Notes under the pieces: generated by a model | Databases searched by the model: none | The model's input: the letters and a program-made list of their open reading frames with translations, nothing else | Told to the model about the DNA's origin: nothing | Shown: one piece after another, positions 27,096-35,301 of the stretch | How positions within the stretch are numbered: the first letter of the stretch is position 1 | Layout of the letters: each line of letters starts with the position of its first letter | Made by a program: the position numbers and the translations under genes | Source: Planococcus salinarum | Lineage (GTDB): Bacteria; Bacillota; Bacilli; Bacillales_A; Planococcaceae | Length of the DNA: 64,000 bases | Assembly: GCF_007004625.1 (NCBI RefSeq) | Contig: NZ_VIFV01000008.1 | Span: 60,958 to 124,957, forward strand | Direction of reading: 5' to 3'

Positions 27096-27205
27096 GTAAA
27101 AGTATAGGAAAAAAACATATAAGAATTCTGAATAAGAAGAATATTTAAAAAGCCTTTACATGTTTTCAACTATACTATAGGTTTAAGGTAGCGGTAAAAG
27201 TTAGA
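27096..27205 (+). promoter_or_regulatory. Conserved upstream region B (matches 22999-23110)
   Basis: TTTACA at 27155 and TATAGG at 27176 are 15 nt apart, as in region A. The flanking blocks AAAAGTATAG, TTCTGAATAA and GGTAGCGGTAAAAG are also shared. The genes downstream of A and B are unrelated, so the similarity is regulatory rather than a gene duplication. Confidence 0.6.
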
Positions 27206-27343
27206 ATATATCAATTTTTTATCGGATGGAAGAAAAAATGTCTGTATTTTGATGTGCATTCGTTGTATGCCCGTTCGAAGCACTTGGTGTACTGGGAGAA
27301 AAGTAAAGAAGAATCATGATGGAATGGGAGGAGGGAAGTGGAA

Positions 27344-27706
27344 ATGGAAAAGATGGAGCAATTGCCTCAACAATCGGTTGGCTATTTTTTTCTCAGATCC
27401 AAAGAGGTGCATATTGAAAACGGAGCGGCTTTTATCACTTTCTTTGTTCGCCTGACTAGGGAAACTTCCGTCAGGAAAGAAGGCAAGGAACAAACCCGGG
27501 TCCAGGCCGTATGGGTGGACATAGACGAAGTGATGGAGGGCCACGCATCTGAAAAAGCAAGAGCATTGCCTAATTGTATGCAGCGTTACGAACTCTCGCA
27601 AAGCGTCTTCTACAGCTTATGCCATTTATCCAAGAGTTGTCCGGAAGAGCTGTTTTACATCACTCCCTATCACCGGAACTCCACGCGCAAGGAGTTCATC
27701 ACTTGA
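27344..27706 (+). CDS. Uncharacterised 120-residue protein
   Basis: No family recognised. A soluble mixed-charge protein; LPNCMQRYELSQSVFYSLCHL holds two of its cysteines, and it ends YHRNSTRKEFIT. ATG 27344 has GGAGGAGG nine bases upstream, while the in-frame GTG at 27338 is too close. It is preceded by conserved region B and closed by a strong terminator, so it is a single-gene unit sharing control with the gene at 23362. Confidence 0.6.
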   Translation: MEKMEQLPQQSVGYFFLRSKEVHIENGAAFITFFVRLTRETSVRKEGKEQTRVQAVWVDIDEVMEGHASEKARALPNCMQRYELSQSVFYSLCHLSKSCPEELFYITPYHRNSTRKEFIT

Positions 27707-27767
27707 AACCGCAACATCCTGAATGGCCGGAGCGACGGCCCTCACTTGAACAACAGCGAAGCCAAAC

Positions 27768-27812
27768 AAAAAATGCCTTTCCGACGAAAAGTCGGAAAGG
27801 CATTTTCTTTTC
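27768..27812. terminator. Bidirectional terminator
   Basis: AAAATGCCTTTCCGAC pairs with GTCGGAAAGGCATTTT over 16 bp, lying between convergent genes. Confidence 0.9.
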
Positions 27813-27827
27813 TAAAAAACCAGTGGG

Positions 27828-29039
27828 TTACGCCCTGGCTGAACCATCCAATGCCTGTGGCCGATTTGCTTCTGGGCTACCGGTGGAGCCGGACGGGGTG
27901 TGTGAAGATTTTCTGATCAGGAATGCGATGATGATCCAGCTCAGCACCGAAATGATTTCGAATTTATAAACCAGGTGACCTTCAAAAACCTGCAAAAACA
28001 GGATGGCGATGAAGTAACCCATGAGAATCCGGAAATCGTAGTCGATCACTTTTGTTTTGCCGATGGCGTACGCCAGGGAAAGCAGGAAAATACCGACTAA
28101 GATTAAACCGATAATACCGCCTTGATAAAAAACTTGGACATAGAGGTTATGCAAATACCCACCCAATTCCGGGAATTCGGAGTTATTGCCTAAGCCTGTC
28201 CAAAACATGCCGTTTTGAACAACTGCATCGAGAGCTTCATTCCAAATTCTGTCTCTCCCGGAAAAGAAATTTTTCCCGGTTATGTCAAGGCTTAAGTCAT
28301 TAAGGATTGTGCCCAGTGCCGTGTGGTTTAAATAGATATATAAACCGGTTGCCAGCGGACTTAAAACGACAAGGGAAGCAACGATTTGAAATGTGTAGCG
28401 ATACAAATACTTTATCGCGAAAAACACCAGGCCAACGATGAAGAATGCCATCATGGCGGTTCTGGAAGTCGCGGTAAACAAGGTGATGATCAATAAAACC
28501 AGGGTATAGATATTAAGTGAACGCAGCACGATGTTTTTTTCTTTCAGATTTATCAGACAGAAAAACAACAACAGAAAAGCGATGATGCCATTGGAATTGG
28601 CGGCGATCAAGTTGTTGAAAGACAACAGGATCGGCAAAAACAGCACATTCGCGTAGATGAAGACGAAGACAATCCACAATCTTTTGTCGATGATCCGGTT
28701 TTTGAAAAACATGATAGCGGTAAAGAGCGAAACGATGATTAGAAAGTAAACAATGTATTCCACTCTCAATGGGCTGCTGCCATTGATGTTCAGGACATAA
28801 TAGACGGAGAAAACCAGCAACGACCCGAAGACGAGCACGTTATTCCGGTTCGGGATGATGTCCCTGTCAAAAAGAAGATGGTAAACCACCGCCACCGCCA
28901 AAATGATAACGGGGAAAAGAAGCGATTCCTTGCTCATGAAATGGTGCACCGTAAACTGCATCCCCATCACGATAAGGGTGATCAATATAATAGCCGAAGC
29001 AATAAGCTGTGCTGCCGGCCGGATTCTGGTCAGTTCCAA
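27828..29039 (-). CDS. O-antigen ligase / polysaccharide polymerase family membrane protein
   Basis: Multi-pass membrane protein of about 403 residues with roughly ten hydrophobic segments. A long extracytoplasmic loop carries GRDRIWNEALDAVVQNGMFWTGLGNN and ELGGYLHNLYVQVFYQGG. This arrangement, with the H-N motif, is characteristic of the WaaL/Wzy O-antigen ligase family. It probably polymerises or attaches surface glycans. TTG 29039 with GAGGTG six bases upstream is the likely start; GTG at 29048 is possible. An acyltransferase gene lies divergently. Confidence 0.78.
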   Translation of the reverse strand: MELTRIRPAAQLIASAIILITLIVMGMQFTVHHFMSKESLLFPVIILAVAVVYHLLFDRDIIPNRNNVLVFGSLLVFSVYYVLNINGSSPLRVEYIVYFLIIVSLFTAIMFFKNRIIDKRLWIVFVFIYANVLFLPILLSFNNLIAANSNGIIAFLLLFFCLINLKEKNIVLRSLNIYTLVLLIITLFTATSRTAMMAFFIVGLVFFAIKYLYRYTFQIVASLVVLSPLATGLYIYLNHTALGTILNDLSLDITGKNFFSGRDRIWNEALDAVVQNGMFWTGLGNNSEFPELGGYLHNLYVQVFYQGGIIGLILVGIFLLSLAYAIGKTKVIDYDFRILMGYFIAILFLQVFEGHLVYKFEIISVLSWIIIAFLIRKSSHTPSGSTGSPEANRPQALDGSARA

Positions 29040-29603
29040 TTTTTTCACCTCAAACTCAATTTTGCGACAGAGAATAACTCTTGAATGTCTCAAATCACAC
29101 AATTTCTATTATATAACAATTATTGAGTTAGAAGGCAGCAGCAGAAAGGTTTATTTTTTTGAAAAATGGCTGATTATAATTACTGTTTATCGGGAAGAAT
29201 CGCCCTTACGCACCATACGGAATTCTGAAGATTGCTTTTTTAAAATTTATATTGAAATAGGAATATTCTTAAAAATAGTATTTTACTGGAAGAAGGCAGG
29301 AGTCAGAATTTAATAAAAATTTGTCCTTTGGTTTTTGGTTGGAAATAGCAATTCCATCCAAACAACTCCTGAACCAAGTAGAGGGGAGGCATAGGGGACT
29401 TCCCCAGTGCTTCATGCCGTTCTTTTTCAACTTCCTTTCATCCAAAATGTGCTAAAAAAGTAATGATTTTATTTGGATTTGCTGGACAGCCGAATAGAGA
29501 TTCCTTATACTATTATAATGTGCGACGGCGTATTTGAGTGCCGGGTATAAAAAAAGATATAATCCCTCTTCCACGAGTTCAGGTTATCAATTGGAGAATC
29601 CTT
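29040..29603. other. Divergent AT-rich control region
   Basis: No gene is supported. AT-rich blocks at 29100-29320 and a TATACTATTATAAT promoter-like element at 29508-29521 probably serve the acyltransferase gene to the right. Confidence 0.45.
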
Positions 29604-30698
29604 GTGAAAAATTTAAATGAAATCAATATCATACGGGCCATCATGTGTCTGGCCATTGTCGGGACACATTCCATTTCAAACTACTTGCGCAACATCGAAG
29701 TCGACCAGGCTGCCTACGACCAGTACATCATCTGGATCCGCTTTGCGCTGCTCTGTTCAACTCCCATCTTTATTCTGCTGTCCGAAAGCCTGATTGCCAA
29801 AAACTATCCCGACGGTTTGAAAAAAGGGTTCTTTGGCAAACGGATCAAGTATATTCTGGTTCCTTACCTGTTGGTCGGCTTGGTCGTCAGCTACAAAAGC
29901 GCCGGCGGGGACCTCGCTGTATTCATGGAAGTTGTCCAGCGAAAAGTGATTTATGGGCAATGGTACGGATTTTTCGTCATCGTCATTTTCCAGTTTTACA
30001 TACTGCACCGGCTGATCGGGAAGTACCTGGCGCGCGTCAATCCGATCGGGCCGATCCTGATTTCATTCGCCATCTCATTCACGCACGTCTATGCGTTCGT
30101 CCACATGGAGGCGTATCATGATCTGATCGTGAATGTGTATCCTTTCTGGTATAAAACCAATATTCTGATGTGGCTGTTCTATTTCATCGTGGCGTTTTAC
30201 ATCGGCCGCTACTATGAGCAGCTCGTCGGTTTCCTGACCGCAAAACTATGGGTTCCGCTGCTGATGGTACTGTTCAGCTTCGGCATCATTGTCTTCAACT
30301 ACAAAGTGATGGACTATGGCCGGATTTCCAGCGAACGCTACGACATGCTGCTGTACTCGGTCAGCGCATTTTTACTTTTGGTGGCGCTGATCCGGAAATT
30401 CAATTTCAACAGCGGCACCCTGGTCATGATCAGCAATTTCTCGTTCTTCATCTACTTGACGCATATGATTTTCCTGCCGTATTTCGTCAAGCTGTCCATG
30501 ACATTCGGAGAAAGCTTCTTTGCGTATGTCATTTCGATGTCTTTCCTGACCATCGCCTCCTGTATCGGCGTTGCGTTCCTGCTGTATCAAAGTCCGTTTA
30601 CCCGCTACTTCACGGGCAAGATCAAATACCTCGAGCCCAGCATGCCGAAACCGAAAACTGCGCGCATGGAGCCGGAGTATGCAAACGAAGGGCGATAA
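29604..30698 (+). CDS. Acyltransferase 3 family membrane protein
   Basis: Integral membrane O-acyltransferase of 364 residues that probably acetylates a surface polysaccharide or lipid-linked sugar. The N-terminal EINIIRAIMCLAIVGTHSIS carries the conserved Arg and His of the family, and about ten membrane segments follow. The start is GTG 29604, with GGAG in TTGGAGAATCCTT eight bases upstream. The longer frame from 29538 lacks a site. It is divergent from the ligase-like gene and ends at a strong terminator. Confidence 0.88.
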   Translation: MKNLNEINIIRAIMCLAIVGTHSISNYLRNIEVDQAAYDQYIIWIRFALLCSTPIFILLSESLIAKNYPDGLKKGFFGKRIKYILVPYLLVGLVVSYKSAGGDLAVFMEVVQRKVIYGQWYGFFVIVIFQFYILHRLIGKYLARVNPIGPILISFAISFTHVYAFVHMEAYHDLIVNVYPFWYKTNILMWLFYFIVAFYIGRYYEQLVGFLTAKLWVPLLMVLFSFGIIVFNYKVMDYGRISSERYDMLLYSVSAFLLLVALIRKFNFNSGTLVMISNFSFFIYLTHMIFLPYFVKLSMTFGESFFAYVISMSFLTIASCIGVAFLLYQSPFTRYFTGKIKYLEPSMPKPKTARMEPEYANEGR

Positions 30699-30718
30699 GC
30701 ACAATAAAGCAAAAAAAA

Positions 30719-30752
30719 GGCCCGGCAGATTATATTCTGCCGGGCCTTTCGC
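30719..30752. terminator. Bidirectional terminator
   Basis: GGCCCGGCAGA pairs with TCTGCCGGGCC, with A and T runs on the two sides, between convergent genes. Confidence 0.9.
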
Positions 30753-30768
30753 TGTTCACTTTTCAAAA

Positions 30769-31869
30769 TCAGATGGTCCAACGGTCATTGATGATGGCCA
30801 CCAGTACCCAGTCTCCGTTGCTGTTTTTTTCGAAGACCATGTTCAGGCTTTGCCAGTCCAATCCATCAAATTCATCTGTTCCCGGGTAATAGTATTCGAC
30901 GATGGTCGCATCGGGATACGCCTGGTGAATAAACTCCGTAGCTGTCGGAGAGTTTCGCCCGTAATGTTCTTTCGCGGTATAAGGCGCATCCATCAGATAC
31001 TCGTCGTAATATTCCGCTGGTGTCAGATTGATTTCAAAGCCGCTGCCGTCCTCATAGCCCCATAAATAATCGGTGGTATCAGACATGAAGCCCGGGAGCT
31101 GAGCTTTCGTAAAGGTGACGGCGTCTGCAGGTACACAACCACCGGCATAAGGGCAGAACGTCAAACCTTCCGAAGAGCTGACATAAGCAGCCACGTCAGC
31201 GAAATCTTCGGCCTGCAATTCGGCCAGAATGTCATTGGCCGTGTTCAGCAGCTCCGCTTTGTCAGGAACAAAAGTCGGTTCGATGGTGCGGGCCAGGAAT
31301 GCAACGAACTGCGCACGCGTCACCGGAATGTCGGGACGGAACGTATTGTCCGGATAGCCGCGGGCAACGCCCTGGTAAGCCAGTCGGGACACCGCATCAA
31401 ACGCGAAATGGCTTTCGCTCATGTCCGAGAACGAATTGTCCGGCGCTTCCGGGAAATAGAAGGCTCTGTCCAGCATCGTTACCGTCTGTGCACGTGTGAC
31501 GGTCCAATCTGGACGGAAATAGTTATTCGGAAAACCGATAACGATTTCCTGTTCAGCGGCTGAAGCGATGTAACCGGAAAACGGGTGGCTTGCCGGTACG
31601 TCGCGGAAGCCGGTGGAGCGGGCCGTATCATCCAGATTCAGTGCACGTCCGATCATGGCGACGGCGTGGGAACGGATCACCGGATCATCTGGACGGAAGG
31701 TGCCGTCAGGATAACCATTGATGATTCCTTCCTCATACAGATAGGCGATTTCAAAAGCAAACGGGTGGTCGGCATTCACGTCATCAAACAGCACGATTGC
31801 CTTGGCAGGAGACGAGAACGAACTGAACATCAGGATGGCAGCTGCAATTAAAGACAATAAAGTCTTCAT
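30769..31869 (-). CDS. SLH-domain surface protein with an uncharacterised C-terminal domain
   Basis: A signal peptide ending SPAKA is followed by three SLH domains (residues 25-200) with NGYPDGTFRPDDPVIR, IGFPNNYFRPDWTVTR and RGYPDNTFRPDIPVTR. The last 160 residues form an unassigned alpha/beta domain with one cysteine pair (FCPYAGGC); WVLVAIINDRW near the end recalls small secreted NTF2-like folds (weak). GGGAGG precedes ATG 31869. It lies beside another SLH gene (32162) on the opposite strand. Confidence 0.85.
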   Translation of the reverse strand: MKTLLSLIAAAILMFSSFSSPAKAIVLFDDVNADHPFAFEIAYLYEEGIINGYPDGTFRPDDPVIRSHAVAMIGRALNLDDTARSTGFRDVPASHPFSGYIASAAEQEIVIGFPNNYFRPDWTVTRAQTVTMLDRAFYFPEAPDNSFSDMSESHFAFDAVSRLAYQGVARGYPDNTFRPDIPVTRAQFVAFLARTIEPTFVPDKAELLNTANDILAELQAEDFADVAAYVSSSEGLTFCPYAGGCVPADAVTFTKAQLPGFMSDTTDYLWGYEDGSGFEINLTPAEYYDEYLMDAPYTAKEHYGRNSPTATEFIHQAYPDATIVEYYYPGTDEFDGLDWQSLNMVFEKNSNGDWVLVAIINDRWTI

Positions 31870-32161
31870 TTCTATCCCTCCCTGTTTGTTTTCATTTTAC
31901 CATAGTCGTGATTAAAAAGTAACGGAATATTGTGATAAATAATAATTAATTGACAGTTTTGCATATCCAGGAAAGTGCTTTTCTGATACAGGATGGCCAA
32001 AATGTGATGCCGATATCCTTCATTTAAATCAACTGCAGCCGGTCCTGGTGTAAAATCCATAGTAAAATCTGATTATTTAGTTATTTTAGGGGTGTACGCA
32101 AACCTTTCAACTGTTAAAATGGTGGCGTGAAGTCAAACAAAAAAATGGAGGAGTGAGGCAT

Positions 32162-33220
32162 ATGAAGAAATTGATGGGAACAGTTGTCATCCTGCTGTCT
32201 TTGGTATTGGCCCTTCCTGCCGCTGCCGCCACGGATTTGCCGGAAAGCCACCCGTTCTATGAGGAGATCACGTACCTGATGGACATGGGCGTGATTGAAG
32301 GCTACCCGGACGGCACAGTGCGGCCGGACCAGGAAGTAACCCGGGCTGAAGCGGCCGTCATGGTTGGACGCCTGCAGGATTTTGACGGCACGGAAAGGGC
32401 GACACAGTTTACTGACGTGCCGGCCGGATATTATGCCAGCGGTTATATCGCCGAAGCGGCAGAAGCCGGTTATTTTGAAGGCTACGGGAATGGAAGGTTC
32501 GGGCCGAACGACTCGATCATTCGCGGCGATATGGCGCTGGTTGTCGAGCGGGTGTTTGATCTTGCCTTTACGGTAGACGTGTCGTTCAGCGACGTTCCGT
32601 CAAATGCCTATTATGAAGAAGCCATCAGCAAGATTCTGGCAGCCAATATCACCAACGGCTACCCGGACAACACGTTCCGCCCGAATCAGGAAGTGACGCG
32701 CGGACAGTTTGCCGCCTTCCTTGCACGGGCTCTTGAGCCGGAATTCAAAAATGATGCGGTCATCCCCGGCTCTCATCAGAAAGACAAAACCAAAGATTAC
32801 AGTTATCGCCTGGCAGACGGATCCACAGAGGTCCACCGCTTTGTCGATGTACCGGACCGGGGAGATCTGACTTACGGATTTATGTGGACAGTCGAGGGCG
32901 ACGTCAATAACTACGAATACCTCGAACTTGAGAATCGGGAGTTCTTTGCTTACGGCTACCCGTATTCCGAGCGCGACCTGGCACTCGTCTATCCGGTGGA
33001 AGTCGGCCAGACCTTTACCACCGGCCTGGGTAATGATACCATCACCCACACAATCACCGGAGTCAATGAAACCGTGGAGACGCCGTACATGACCTTTACA
33101 AACGCCACCGAAGTGACAGGCGAAGACGGCTTCAGGTATTACATGGTGGAAGGCTATGCGACGGTCAAATCAGTCGATGCAGCGGGCGTTGTGCAAAGCG
33201 AACTGCTGAGTGTCGAGTAA
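32162..33220 (+). CDS. SLH-domain surface protein
   Basis: A signal peptide (LLSLVLALPAAAA) and three SLH domains, with EGYPDGTVRPDQEVTR, EGYGNGRFGPNDSIIR and NGYPDNTFRPNQEVTR, occupy residues 20-200. A C-terminal domain of about 150 residues, rich in Tyr and acidic residues, has no recognised family. ATG 32162 has GGAGGAG eight bases upstream. It is a single gene closed by a family terminator. Confidence 0.87.
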   Translation: MKKLMGTVVILLSLVLALPAAAATDLPESHPFYEEITYLMDMGVIEGYPDGTVRPDQEVTRAEAAVMVGRLQDFDGTERATQFTDVPAGYYASGYIAEAAEAGYFEGYGNGRFGPNDSIIRGDMALVVERVFDLAFTVDVSFSDVPSNAYYEEAISKILAANITNGYPDNTFRPNQEVTRGQFAAFLARALEPEFKNDAVIPGSHQKDKTKDYSYRLADGSTEVHRFVDVPDRGDLTYGFMWTVEGDVNNYEYLELENREFFAYGYPYSERDLALVYPVEVGQTFTTGLGNDTITHTITGVNETVETPYMTFTNATEVTGEDGFRYYMVEGYATVKSVDAAGVVQSELLSVE

Positions 33221-33264
33221 AGAAGGTTGATCAGCCGCAAGCAGCTCCTGCTGCTTGCAAACCA

Positions 33265-33310
33265 TAAAGCCGCATCCGAAAACCGTGGAGGTTTCGGATG
33301 CGGCTTTTGC
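33265..33310. terminator. Terminator of the SLH gene
   Basis: AAGCCGCATCCGAAAACC pairs with the mirror segment ending GGATGCGGCTTTT. It is the best-preserved member of the recurring hairpin family. Confidence 0.9.
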
Positions 33311-33423
33311 ATGGTTACGGACATCGAAAAGGGCTCAATTCAACCGGTTGTGCGGGAGTCCGAACCGGAAGAAATCACGGCCAAATCCGCCGTAATTTAA
33401 ATAGTTAAAGATTTGTAAATAAT

Positions 33424-33453
33424 TAGACAAATATGTGGGTATAAATATATAAT
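33424..33453 (+). promoter_or_regulatory. Possible comK promoter
   Basis: TAGACA at 33424-33429 and TATAAT at 33448-33453 are 18 nt apart. If used, they give a leader of about 255 nt before comK. Confidence 0.4.
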
Positions 33454-33567
33454 TGAAGAAGTGGGTCAAATGATATAAGGGATGCACTTTGCCGCTTTGA
33501 GTTCCCAGTGCTGGTTAGGGGAAGGGCGGCATTCGTGTGGTTTGAACTTGGAGGAGGTGAGCGGGAT

Positions 33568-33612
33568 GTGAGCAGGACAGCAATGGCAATAGAAAACCTC
33601 CGGATGAAGTAG
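33568..33612 (+). CDS. Possible 14-residue leader peptide before comK
   Basis: GTG start after GGAGGAGG (about ten bases). The peptide reads MSRTAMAIENLRMK and its last codons run into the left arm of the first leader hairpin, as in attenuator-type leaders. The short length makes it uncertain. Confidence 0.3.
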   Translation: MSRTAMAIENLRMK

Positions 33613-33681
33613 TCTGGCCGACAGTCATCCGGAGGAACAGCTGGAGTATACCAACTAAAGCTCAGTATACTCCACTTTAGT
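33597..33681 (+). promoter_or_regulatory. Structured comK leader with competing hairpins
   Basis: CCTCCGGATGA (33597-33607) pairs with TCATCCGGAGG (33625-33635). TGGAGTATAC (33642-33651) pairs with GTATACTCCA (33665-33674). ACTAAAG (33654-33660) can pair with CTTTAGT (33675-33681), which interleaves with the second hairpin, so the two cannot form together as a simple stem. Confidence 0.5.
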
Positions 33682-33718
33682 CCAAATAATAAGCGGTAAC
33701 TAAAAAGGGGGAATCCAA

Positions 33719-34303
33719 ATGAGACATAAAACGAAAATCAATCTGGTGATGAAGCCGGAATATGCCATCAGTTCGGAGACGATTATCATCCTGCCGGACT
33801 TTGATGAAAACGGCTTTTTAAACTCTTTATTGTGCAAAAAGGAGGGCGTTTCCAAAGCCGGCCTCAGTCCCTATAACCTGATTGACACGAACCTGCGCTT
33901 CCGCGGATCGAGCATGAGGGGGGCGGTGGAGGGTGCCCAGGCAATTCTCGGAAAGATGAATATGAACCCGCTGATTCTGGACAAGGAACAGGACATCATC
34001 CTGTTTCCCTGCCGCTCGCCATACCGCGAAGATTGCGTCTGGCTTGCGCTGCAGCACGTCAAGCACTACAACAGCGCCGGCAAGAGCCTGACGCAGGTCG
34101 AATTGAGCAATGGCAGCACCATCATGCTGGACGTCAGCAAACAGGCATTCGAGAAAAAAATGCAGCGTGCCTATGAGCTGCGCTTCAAGATGCAGGCGCA
34201 AAAGATGCAATTTGAAGGAAAAGTGATGGAAACGGGCATCACCTACCATTTCAGTAAAAACCGTGACCGCGGCAATTATGAAGACGGCGTATTGGTGGAG
34301 TAG
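33719..34303 (+). CDS. comK: ComK-family competence transcription factor
   Basis: Homologue of ComK, the activator of DNA-uptake genes in Bacillus. The central block ILFPCRSPYREDCVWLALQHVKHY, followed by VELSNGSTIMLDVSKQAFEKKMQRAYELR, aligns well by eye with the ComK core. The C-terminal tail after residue 165 is divergent. ATG 33719 has GGGGG seven bases upstream. It is 194 residues, close to the usual length. A structured 5' region precedes it and a terminator follows. No DNA-uptake genes lie in the window. Confidence 0.85.
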   Translation: MRHKTKINLVMKPEYAISSETIIILPDFDENGFLNSLLCKKEGVSKAGLSPYNLIDTNLRFRGSSMRGAVEGAQAILGKMNMNPLILDKEQDIILFPCRSPYREDCVWLALQHVKHYNSAGKSLTQVELSNGSTIMLDVSKQAFEKKMQRAYELRFKMQAQKMQFEGKVMETGITYHFSKNRDRGNYEDGVLVE

Positions 34304-34335
34304 CAGTCCGCATTTCACAGGCGTTTTGATGATCG

Positions 34336-34375
34336 AGAAAAAGCAGCAGGCCATGGGGGCCAGCTGCTTTTTGCT
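34336..34375. terminator. Bidirectional terminator after comK
   Basis: AAAAGCAGC pairs with GCTGCTTTT, inner GGCC with GGCC. Confidence 0.85.
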
Positions 34376-34401
34376 TTACTCCCATATTTTTGGGCGGATC
34401 C

Positions 34402-35277
34402 TCATCCGGCCTGTGTGCTCAACTTCTCCTTGCCGTATTTTTTCACCAGGTAATTGGCCACGAGCCAGGTACCGATGGCTACGGCGATCGGTGTCACCAG
34501 CGGAAGGGGTGACGCGGCGAGCAAATAGGAAGAAGCCGTATTGGCCCAGGCGTGCAGGATGACACACAGCCAGACATTGCGGGTGCTGTTGTAAAGCCAG
34601 CCGAGCACGTAAGCCTGCGGAATGGTCAGCAGTGTAAAGCCGACTAGCGTCAGCAGCACGGCCGTGGTGCCGGCGGAATAGTTCAGGTAAATGATGAAGG
34701 GGTAGTGCCAGATGCTCCACAGCACCCCCACACGAAAGCAGGCTTGTTCGGCGGTGAAGCGGGTCTGCAGGAGCGGCTGCAGATAGCCCCGCCAGCCGAA
34801 CTCCTCCATGCCGCTTGTAACACACTGGAACAGGAAAAAGACAGGAAGAAACCACAGCGGCAGCACGCCCCAGTTAAACTCCCCGGTAAATCCCGTCATA
34901 GTCCACGTCACCAGCAGTGCCGCTGAAAACAGCAGGACCGGATAGAGCAGGATGAACAGCAGCCAGCCCCCAATGTTCGCGGGACGCTTTTTTCCGGCAG
35001 GCGGTGGCAAGAGGCTGCCGTCTTTTCGGTTCCTCATCACCAGCCCTACGGCAACCACACCCGCAATCGGGCCGTAGACCGCAGCTGTAAACAGCAGCGA
35101 CAGCAGCAATTGCCCGACACTTTCGACGCCTTCCGTCAAAGCGGTGTAGAAGCCTTCATTGTACAGAATCTCCACACCGGTCTGTCCGGAGATGGCCATG
35201 GCGCCAATCCACAGTGTCCAGGAAACCAGGATGGTTGCGCCGTAAAAAATTGCGGATTTCTTCATTACGTTGTCCAT
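34402..35277 (-). CDS. CPBP-family intramembrane glutamic protease
   Basis: Rce1-like membrane protein of 291 residues. The three active-site motifs are present: GMEEFGWRGYLQPLL (EExxxR), GVLWSIWHYPF (FxxxH equivalent) and VILHAWANT (HxxxN/B). About eight membrane segments surround them. The function may be prenyl-protein or peptide processing; the target is unknown. ATG 35277 has AAGGTG upstream. It is 24 nt downstream of the oxidoreductase gene, so the two are co-transcribed. Confidence 0.88.
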   Translation of the reverse strand: MDNVMKKSAIFYGATILVSWTLWIGAMAISGQTGVEILYNEGFYTALTEGVESVGQLLLSLLFTAAVYGPIAGVVAVGLVMRNRKDGSLLPPPAGKKRPANIGGWLLFILLYPVLLFSAALLVTWTMTGFTGEFNWGVLPLWFLPVFFLFQCVTSGMEEFGWRGYLQPLLQTRFTAEQACFRVGVLWSIWHYPFIIYLNYSAGTTAVLLTLVGFTLLTIPQAYVLGWLYNSTRNVWLCVILHAWANTASSYLLAASPLPLVTPIAVAIGTWLVANYLVKKYGKEKLSTQAG

Positions 35278-35301
35278 TTTCAGCACCTTCAACGTGTGAC
35301 T

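Noticed and set aside
26888..27169. Reverse-strand 93-codon frame
   Set aside because: It lacks a ribosome site and overlaps conserved upstream region B. At best a degraded remnant.
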